From Hemicentrotus pulcherrimus (Eukaryota; Echinodermata; Echinoidea; Camarodonta; Strongylocentrotidae), in the NCBI GenBank assembly GCA_003118195.1, contig BEXV01000559.1, forward strand, positions 130,802 to 145,641: a stretch of 14,840 bases of DNA, given 5' to 3'. The notes under the pieces were generated by a model, which saw nothing but the letters and a program-made list of their open reading frames with translations, ran no database searches and was not told the DNA's origin. A program made the translations under genes and the position numbers. Shown piece by piece: positions 1 to 9,300 of the stretch. Numbering within the stretch: the first letter of the stretch is position 1; every line of letters begins with the position of its first letter.

Positions 1-26
1 TTTCCTTTAGTTGCCATTACATAACA

Positions 27-160
27 TCAGTCAAACCTGTCAATTAAGGCCATCCAAGGAAAACACAACAAGTGGCCACTATAGACAGGTTCTTCAATGC
101 ATGTTTCCAATAGAGAGGTGGTCTTTATATAGAGGTGGCTGCTAAGGCAGGTTTGACTGT
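27..160. repeat. MITE copy 1, CAGTCAAACCTG family
   Basis: Left end CAGTCAAACCTGTC at 30 and right end CAGGTTTGACTGTA form inverted repeats around about 110 bp containing 'aagtggccact' and 'gacaggttcttcaatgcatg'. It lies in the intron just before the first visible exon. The same ends and interior recur at 2910 and 5655. The right end retains TA, consistent with a Tc1/mariner-type TA target, which is an inference. Confidence 0.8.
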
Positions 161-211
161 ACTAATAAGATGAGAGCTAGAGGTTTACACTGTATTTCAT
201 TCCTTTTACAG

Positions 212-334
212 CATGAACAGATGACAACATCAGCTCAGACACCTGCTCAAGTATCAACAAGCGAGGGCGTATCAGTGGAAGCCTACGAAAGTCTGCAGAA
301 AAAGATTATAACACTCAAGCAGAAGTTGGCTCAA
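212..334 (+). CDS. Exon 1 of those visible: N-terminal coiled-coil segment
   Basis: 41 codons, phase 0 at both ends. The acceptor follows a good pyrimidine tract (cattccttttacag) and the donor is GTGAGT at 335. The first half is Ser/Thr/Gln-rich and looks disordered. The second half (from about residue 20, AYESLQKKIITLKQKLAQ) is a leucine/isoleucine heptad coiled coil. The ATG at 221 is internal to the exon. Because the acceptor is strong I treat this as an internal exon with the real start upstream, though a start at this Met cannot be excluded. Confidence 0.75.
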
Positions 335-3300
335 GTGAGTTTGATATTTGTGGCATCCCCTGCCTTCAGTCTCTATGTCAGGATTGTTCCCATTCCCAAC
401 CGGGGAATTTGATTCTTTACAATTCTTCATTTCTCATTTGTAGGATTATAATTGAGTCTTAGAGAAGAGAACAAGTTTAGGAATCCAAATTATGAAATAG
501 GTTAAAGAAACAAATATTCAAGTCAGGCCTCTTATGACGTCACGACCGTGGAGGATCATTAAAATATTAACAGTCAGAGTTACATGTAGTTTGTGGCTAA
601 CAAATTTGTTATCATGGTTTCTCTTTTGGAGGTGTTAATTCATTTTGAATGCATGCCACCTTTACATGCTGTTTCACAGTATATTTTGCATTCCCCAAAA
701 TGTGATATTTTTTTAGTTCTAATCATACCCAGCTTTCATTTCATTTTATGTTTAACAAAGTGAAATTATAACTGAGAATGAAGAGAAAAGAAATTTGCAA
801 AATCAACGTATTGATTATTATGAGCCTTTTGATTATCATAAAAGATTTGTTTCTTCTTCAAATATCTACGTTGTTCTTCTACAATTCTCAATATTTGAAT
901 TTTGTTTTCTTTAGTTATGTGAATGTCCATATCATCTTAAATCAATTTTGCAGCATTGTCTCACCCCTACAAGTTTAAACAATGCATTTAGTATGGGTAT
1001 TTAGATACTGCATAGTAAATACATATATTGATTGCTTTGAGGGACCTTTATGAAAACTATTGCCCAAAGTGATCTTGAAACTGTACTGTGCTCCTAGACA
1101 AAGTGCAGTCTCGAGATTGCAGAGAAGCTATAGTTGTAACCATGACCCCTAAAATATGCAGTCAATATTTGTTAACTATTCTGTCCAGTAGTCGGTAGCC
1201 AATTTAATGCCTGTGGTTTTGACCAATCAGAATCTTCAAATGCGGTACACATGATAAAATATAGACTCGGCTGGTACTATAATGATGAAGATTATGATGA
1301 TGATATTTCACCAACAGGTTGTGAAACTGAACCATTCTTGGGATGAGCAATACCATCGCATGGAGGTAGCTCTCAAGCAAGAACTAGAGGCGACCAAACT
1401 GATGATGCAAGAAAGAAACCAAGAAGTGGAGAGGAGAGAGAAGGAGAGGGATGAAATTCTAGTTGCAGCTAAACATAGGATGGAAGAACTTGAGGTGGGT
1501 TCATAAAGTAATGATCATAATATGATAGTCAAGGTGATGATGAGGTCGCCATGGTGATGAAGAATCAAAATGATGATGATAAAAAGGTCAAGTAAAGGTG
1601 ATGAGTTTTTTTATAAAGATTACGTTGAAGAGATAGTCACATTGATATAACTGACTTTTAGTCAAGGACTTGAGATTATAGTTATGGGGTTGTGTAAGAT
1701 TATGGGGATGAGGTAGTCTAGGACTCAAAGTGATACAGATGAAGATAAGATTATAGTCATGAGATGGTCCTGGTTATGTGATAGTCAAGATGATGATGAT
1801 GTAGACGGTGCAAAGTGATGAAGTAGTCATTGACTCTTGTTGACAGTGATGGGCCTGTTAAAGGTACTATGTCCCTTTTGCAGCCAACCTCAAATGCTGT
1901 AGAACTTTGCAGGAATTATGAATATGTCATGTATGTCCTATCTGTGGAATTTAAACGTTAGCAGTGTCCTCATATTCAAATTATGCAAGGAAACCTGTTT
2001 ACTTGCTAGACTTCACTGTCAGACACTATTGAGTGACTGTCTTTTTTCTTTTTTGGTAATAACATACATGAAAAGAGTTGTAAAGGGTACATGAGCATTT
2101 GTCTACATCAATAACCCACTTCTTGTGATGGCCAAGATTAAACTGATTGAATCTTTGCGCAGCATCAAACGTATGACCATTCGGTACAATTGTCTGAAAA
2201 TCAAGACTATTACTTTTCGGCTCTATAGCCCTAAAGTCGATTCGACAACCAATAGTCGTTATTTTCCCACTTGAAGACATTTTCAAGCTCCACCTTTTTA
2301 AGGGAAGTTCTAAATTAGTATTATCTTTCAAATGCAGTTGGATTTGAACTTTTTCATTTTTTGGGCCTGCAAATGGGACATAGTACCTTTAAGGCTATGG
2401 TGATTAGGTAGTCAAAGCAAGTCGATCTAGGGTCAAATTGATGATGATGATGAGGTACCGTAGTCAGATTTATAATGATGGGGTAGTCAATGTGATGATT
2501 ATGAGATAGTAAATGTGATGGTGATGATGATGACAGCAGTATTGATGATGATGATTATGATTATGGTTTTGATCCATATGAAGTGTTTGTTAATGAGTTA
2601 CTGGTACACATACTACCCTCTGATCGATCTCATGTGATTTTGTTGCCATTTTTAATTCTTTGTAGGCTGGAAAGGCAGATCTTCAGAAGAACCATGAACA
2701 AACCAAGCAACAGCTTGCTAAGATGAACCGCTATGCTATCTCCCTTCAGGGCCACAAACAAGAGCTAGAAACGGAGGTTAAGAGATTGAATGAGGTAAAC
2801 TAATCTGTGTTTCATGATGACAATAATAATGACAATTTAAGAGCCATATCCATTTCACAGAAATGCGGAAATGCTCAAGGCGCTGAGAGTTTACTTGAAA
2901 AATGTAAACTACAGTCTAACCTGTCTATTAACGCCACCAAAGGGAAACACTTAAAGTGGCCATTGTAAACAGATGGCCTTTATATACAGGTTCTTCAACA
3001 CATGTTTCTTTCTAGGCAATGCAGGTGACCACTGTAGAGAGGTGGCCTTTATATTATAGAGGTGGTCACTATCAAAAGACAGGATTGACTGTATGATTAC
3101 GGTAGATGTAAATTGCAATACAGATGCAAAATGTATTTCAGACAACATCAAAATTATTATAAGTTGATGCAAATACACAAGGGAAATATACATGAATGAC
3201 AAAGATGAAATTAGGAAATACTGAATGAATCAAAATTGGTATACTTAATTGTATGTCACAGATGGCTAGAAGCGTTTTGTTTTGGTTTGACACTATGTTC

Positions 3301-6300
3301 AACAGTTAACTATCTGCATTATTTTTTCATTATTGCTACAAAGCAGAACTTTGATGAAATTTCAACCTGAGTAAGTCAAGATTGTTTGGGCTTAGAAGAT
3401 GAATTATAAGTTTCAAGGCAAGAAGTTCTTTGATGAAATAAGTGGACAAATATCTGAAACGTTACAAACTTGCCTTAAGCTTTTATAACTTAGAGTCAGT
3501 CTTGCTGGCCTTCTGACAACTTTTCCGAGAATTTCAAAGACTGAAACTACCAGTCTCATGGGCTGTTCGTCTGCCAGGAGATCCCATACTGAATACCATA
3601 ATAGCATACATACATGTTTACAAAAGGTGTTTTAATGTATTAAAGGTAAAGACCAGTATTGGAAATGCCCAAATTTCAAAAAATGAAATGGAAGCTCTCA
3701 TTACCAATCATGTGAAAGAATATGTTTTGACTAATACATGATGATAAAAAATTTGCCGGGAAACCGCCTACTAATNAAACTTGCCTTAAGCTTTCATAAC
3801 TTAGAGTCAGTCTTGCTGGCCTTCTGACAACTTTTCTGAGAATTTCAAAGACTGAAACTACCAGTCTCATGTGGCTGTTCGTCTGCCAGGAGACCCCATA
3901 CTGAATACCATTATAGCATACATACATGTTTACAAAAGGTGTTTTAATGTGTTAAGGAAAAAATTGCAAATTGAGTACATTTGAATTTTAAATCACCACA
4001 ACTGTCATCTCTATCGCAAAGCTATTCACTTGGAATATAATATCTGAATGAAATAGTCATAAGTGAAATTTCATTGGTATGATAATGGGGGAAAAACATG
4101 AAAAAAATTGAAATATGGTAAGGCTATTGAGTGTTTACCACAATTTAATTCTTCACTGAGTTAAAACACAGCAGTCATTTTAGAAATGCACTAGCTCATT
4201 GAGCAAGGGTGATATTCAATTTTGTAGGCATTGGTAGGCCTAACCATTATTAATAACTTCATATATTACATCCAAAAATAGAGATTTTTAATGTGGTATT
4301 GATCAGATATCAGCAAATGAAGCTTATTTATTCATAAAATGTGAACTCAGTGATTGAATGATAATGTATCCCTTTAAAGTTGGATGACTTGTTCCCTTTA
4401 AGCCTAGACATATGGTTTTTGATTTTAGATGCACCAATTTCCTTAATCCATTATCCATACTTTCATTTTCATAATTTAGTGCTCGAAGCACTTGAGATAA
4501 TGCCCATTCTAGTCTAAGGTTCAGTCATAATTGGGTTGAAAAAGATCAAAGATAGAGCATGGGTTGTTTTAGTTACGCCATAAAATGGCCAAGTCGCTAT
4601 TACCTTCTCCCATTATGGTCCTTTCAAAGAAATACATCTTATTAAAGCCCCTCTGCACTAGTTTGGCCAGGATGGATTAGACCTCCCTGCATGGTCACTG
4701 ACAGGTGATCATCTCAATCATCAAATCAGCTCTCAATTAACATAAGAAAAAGGGGATCAGTGATGGTCACCGATTAGGCATTGTTTGCTATAAAGAGGGC
4801 TCAAGTAGCTACATGTATAAGTAGTGCAGTGGGGCTTTAAAAGTGTTAATGAGAATAACAAATAGATGTACTTTGAGTTTAAATTAGAAAGCCTGTACTA
4901 AGTCTACAGACCCTGTTATTTATGTAAATCCCCTTCTGTGCAATTTTTAATGCCTAGTTTCATTTTAATTTAAACATGATACCATACCACAGGGAAGCAG
5001 GAAGGAAGCTAAGGAAGGAAGGCACACCAGATTAGTAATTCCTCTAACAGCAGGCAGTCATATAAAAATCCCCCTCAATAGATTATATTGCTTTTAAAAT
5101 TATGCACACAATGAGCTTGATGCTGCCTAGGCTATGTATGCAAGCAATATGTATTTCCATGATTGATGATTGACTGGCCCGACCTTATGCTCTCTCAATA
5201 CTGTATCAGTATGGCTCTTAAAACATAAACAAGGATATGTATAATTATATAAACAGTGATGCTAATGACCTTCTTTGGAGAGTAACAAACCTTTTAGTAT
5301 TATCGTTTATTTATGTATTGCAACCAGAAAGTATGTAAGTGCATGGTTTCAGAAGGTAGGATGTATAATGATAAAGTTGAGTTCTCGATCACTTCTGGTC
5401 ATGGGATTGCATTAATTGTGAAAGAATCAGTCTAAAATAATGTGGAAGGTTGCACTAATGAGTAGTACATAAACTACCTATTGTTTTGTTTTAGATATCA
5501 TTAATATGAATAGAAACAGACCCAATTATGCTGAAAATCACATGCACTGGTCAAAGATATATGGGTTTATGTGACTTCACATGTTGCATAAAAGTTTGGT
5601 CAAATCTTTTAACTTATTCCTCATCATATATCAGACATTGGACATTTAGAGATATACAGTCAAACCTATCTATAACAAACACCAAAGGGAAACACAAAAA
5701 GTAGTCTTTAATTGTAGACAGGTTCCTTTAGTACATGTTTCAATGAGAATCCATTTTCAAGGGAAACAAAAAATGTGGTGGACAGGTAGTCACTTAAGCA
5801 GGCCTGTAATTTATGTAGTAAACATAATAGATATCATACACTTCTTCTTACAGGCTCTTGAGCAGAAACTCCAGGTGACAGAGAAGAAGCCTGTTGCCGT
5901 GGCGCCACCTCCTTTCCGTCGTAATGAGATGAACAAACCCAGGAAAGGAGACGAGGCCATCCTTCATAGTCATGACGAAAGATCCATCCTCGCTAGCTTG
6001 TCACAAGATCAACTTATCGAAGAACTTGATCTGCTCAAACAACAGGTACGGATGAATTAGCACAGAGGGATTGCTCTTTGCAGTTCTAGGTCCCATCAGT
6101 CCTACTCTCAGCCCTTTGGGTTCTAAACAACATTGGTTGTTATTCCAATTGTCCCTAATTCCATCTACATTCAAGTCTACGCCCCACGGATCCCAAAGTT
6201 TAGTATTACATTTGACTGGTCATCATTGCATTAGTCCTGGATCCTTTGTGTCCTTACATGTATATTTACTCCCAGTGGTTATGCATCTCAATGGTCCTAA

Positions 6301-9300
6301 ATGTATAGCAATAGGCCCTGAATGTTAGGAAATATAGTTTTAGGACTATTTTTGTAAATTGGTCCATTAATGGACCAGTACCACCTTTTACTTGGCTAAT
6401 AGGCCTTTATATTATTGGGGATGAGTTAAGAGAGTAAACTACACGTAAGTGTATGGTTGCCAGATTGTAATTGTTCAAGAGGGATGGGTTGATAGTTTGT
6501 TTTTTACCCGACTACGCCATGTAATAATAAAGCATGTGTATGCTTGTAAGTAGGCAACCAGGGGACAGATCAGGCTTAAGTCCTTGATTGGTAATAGGGT
6601 GCTTTAGCAATGCGACGGAAGGCAAAGAGGACGCACATGTGCAGATAGATTATTTTGCTTGGTTACCCTCGTCTTTACCTTCCGTAGTGATTGCGAAGTA
6701 CTCTATATACAGGTTACAAATGAAGATCGGAGCATAGTACAGGACGATCTTGGTTAAATGATTTCTCCCGTCGTCTTTGCTACCGTCCCGTTGCTAAAGC
6801 GCCCTAATAAGGATTAATGCCTTACCAAAGGGCACTCTTGCATTGACTTGGTTTCTAACCTGGGAAATCCCTGTTACAAGACCACTGCTCTACCACTGAC
6901 CAATAGTGACCCCTCCTATAGCACAAGTTTGGAATAAAAGAAAGCACAGTCAGTATACAAATGATGCACAGGTTTGAGTGCGTCGGTAGGGATTGTGTGC
7001 ACAAGGTACCTTTGAATGGTTTTAGACCAAATTCAAAGGTACCGCGTGCACACAATCCCACCGACCCCCGAATTAAACCTGTGCATCATCTGTTTTATAA
7101 GATGAGGCCCAAAAACTTGTCAAAAATACAAAATTTTGTTATTTTACAGATTTACCGGATGCATGGCAAAATCATGCGTCCTGTAATTTTTTTTTATCGG
7201 ACGCATGATTTTTTTTACCGGACGCATGATTTTTAACTTATCATGAAATCAAAAAATAAAAAAATAAAAAATTGTCAGTGCACATTACGGTAAACTGTAA
7301 ACTTTAAAAAAAAAAAAAAATTATAGATTTAAATTTTTTTTATTTTTTAAACTTATCAAAAAAACACAAAAAACAAATAATTTTTACCCCAAAAAATTAT
7401 CAAAAGAAAATTATTTAAAAAAAGAATTATTTAAAAGTAAAGAATAAATTAAAAAATTGAGAATTATTTGAAAAAAAAAGGATACCATTGGTATCGATCG
7501 CCGATATCGCATGCATCCAGTAAAAATAATAACATGGTAATTGACCAATCAGATTGCAGGGATTCTTCTACCCATCTTATAATACCTAACATAGATGATG
7601 CATCGGACTTGTATGATCTAATGTGTATTTTCTCACTGTGTTGTCATTTTCTATCGTTTGATTCAGGTTGATGTGTACAAGAGTGATTTCTACAAGGAGC
7701 AAAGAGATCGTCAACGTGCCAATGGTGAGGTGGACGAGGTCAAGATGGAACTGCACAGGACCAAGAAGAAGATGGAAAAACAGAGGCAGGAAGTAAGCTT
7801 AACAATTTGGTTGCTTTCTTCAGCTCTCAGCACTTTTGCTCGTTTGCCCCCATGTGCAATTTTGCACCAAAATGAGTGATGGAATACTTGCGCAACACAA
7901 TGGCTGTGCAAAATTAACCATTTGATTTGAATTACCCATTTTGATAATAGCTCTATGACAATGCTTTGAATTCTGGTATAGATGAATCTTGCAAGGAAAC
8001 AGTTAAATAATCTTGAAGTCTATGTTATATATATCCCTTGATAACTTTTTTTGATGGAGTAGTCCATGTGACCTAACAACGTGTTGATGAGCTTGGAAAT
8101 GGATAAACATTAAATGAAATAATAGGAAATCAAAATAATAGGACAAGATGCAGGATGAGAGTGAAATGGGCACATATACTGATCTTTTCTACTTTTCAAT
8201 TAACCTATCTGCTCTTTTTATTTCTTAATTTTGCCTCTCTATCTATCAGCTCCAGATTTTGAAGGACCAGGCCCTGGCTTACCAGTTCCATGCTGATGAA
8301 CAGAAGCGTCCCACTGCTGTTCCACATCGAGAGAGACCACGCTCATCGGTAAGATATAAACCTACATTAAAGTTCCTCAAGCATAGGTATATAGAGGGCA
8401 GCACACGGACATACTCACAGGAGCATAATACTCATTGGCTCAGTGTTATGGTAGTGATCGGGAGTGATCGGGAGTGATCGGGAGTGATCGCCAAGTTGCC
8501 AACTTCAGTCACGAACGACTATACACCCACGCATGAACATCTTTAATCTGAATTTGCCACACTCCACCCAGTTGAGGTAAATGGCTACATGGCTGGAATT
8601 CCCTGAAATGCTAGAGCGCCACAAAGGCAGCCATGCTAAAGCAGGGGTAATAATTTTGGAGCGCCAGGAGTGATAAATCTGACACACATGAGCGCTATAC
8701 AAATACATACTATATTTTGATTAGAAATGTTTAAAATATTTTTCAAGTAATCATTGTAATATTTTTAGCTGTATGTGAACAATATCCATCATGTACATGT
8801 TGAGTGTAAACTATTTGATGAACTTTTAGTAAAAAATCATTTTTTTTATGCAAACATATACCAGATTTTCCTTTTCAATACAGACAACTATGAATGAAAA
8901 TACAACAATGTATGGCTATTTTATGTCATCTGCTATGCATGTGACAATATGTATTTCATATGATTTTGTTTAATTTATTTTGCCTGACAATCACAGCCTA
9001 TAGTAGCTTGTCCTAATTGATGATTTATTTGTTTCTTTGATTCATTTACTCTCTTTTAGTTTTGATTTTCTTCATTTATTGGTTTTTATTTCCTTTTTCA
9101 TTGCTTTGACATATGTACTCGGATTCATGTTTGTGTTTATTTTTCCATTAAGCCTCAGGATAACGTGTATGAACTCTTAGCTGATGACCGAGCCCAAAAC
9201 TACCCTCGACGTTACGTTAAACAGAGGAAAGAGAAAGTGAGGATAAAAGTAGACTATTTAAACTGTTTCAATCACATAAAATGACAAGCACCATTATAAA

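Larger units (their letters stand above)
1278..2575 (+). repeat. Degenerate GATGAT satellite around exon 2, split by an insertion
   Basis: Imperfect GATGAT/GTGATGATGA runs, interspersed with recurring 'tagtcaa(g)' motifs, occur at about 1278-1305, 1506-1857 and 2393-2575. Exon 2 (1318-1494) and a TTAA-ended element (1858-2392) interrupt them. Units are too degenerate for one period to be assigned by eye; roughly 25-35 bp spacing of 'tagtca' is visible. Confidence 0.7.
2795..5853 (+). other. Intron 3 (3059 bp), the longest in the window
   Basis: Phase 0, donor GTAAAC, acceptor cttcttcttacag. It holds two CAGTCAAACCTG MITEs, the 178-bp duplication with the N at 3776, and a TTAA-ended MITE at 4642-4840. 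The stretches 3094-3465, 3956-4641 and 4841-5654 are AT-rich; I see no genes or recognisable elements in them. Confidence 0.75.
6046..7666 (+). other. Intron 4 (1621 bp), repeat-dense
   Basis: Phase 0, donor GTACGG, acceptor gtttgattcag. An 85-codon open frame at 6071-6328, just after exon 4, shows no domain and looks like chance. The rest is nearly all repeats: MITE, tRNA-like SINE, fold-back and AT-rich element. An 18-nt perfect palindrome, tggtccattaatggacca, lies at 6360-6377. Confidence 0.75.
8349..9152 (+). other. Intron 6 (804 bp)
   Basis: Phase 0, donor GTAAGA. It contains a 10-bp minisatellite at 8453-8490 and a SINE-like body at 8556-8709. The remainder (8710-9152) is plain AT-rich sequence with a T-rich run before exon 7. 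Confidence 0.75.

Noticed and set aside
1282..1317. ATG and short Met-rich extension before exon 2
   Set aside because: It is GATGAT satellite read in frame. The acceptor at 1317 gives the family-like sequence and the correct phase.
2026..2331. 101-codon minus-strand frame
   Set aside because: It lies inside the TTAA-ended element, has no recognisable transposase motif, and is expected by chance.
3413..3927. Two similar minus-strand frames suggesting a duplicated small gene
   Set aside because: The similarity comes from the DNA duplication itself. The frames have different ends and include a frame-shifting base difference; no start or domain evidence.
5743..5853. Upstream extension of the exon 4 frame with an ATG at 5743
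   Set aside because: The extension lies in MITE copy 3 and intron sequence. A strong acceptor at 5853 fits the protein family junction exactly.
6071..6328. 85-codon plus-strand frame after exon 4
   Set aside because: Located in intron 4 past a good donor, with no domain and no splice signal joining it in frame.
6840..6915. Functional tRNA-Thr gene on the minus strand
   Set aside because: The acceptor stem does not pair, the anticodon stem lacks bases and box B is imperfect, so it is a SINE head or pseudogene.
8453..8490. CRISPR-like array
   Set aside because: It is an uninterrupted 10-bp tandem repeat with no spacers, in an animal intron.
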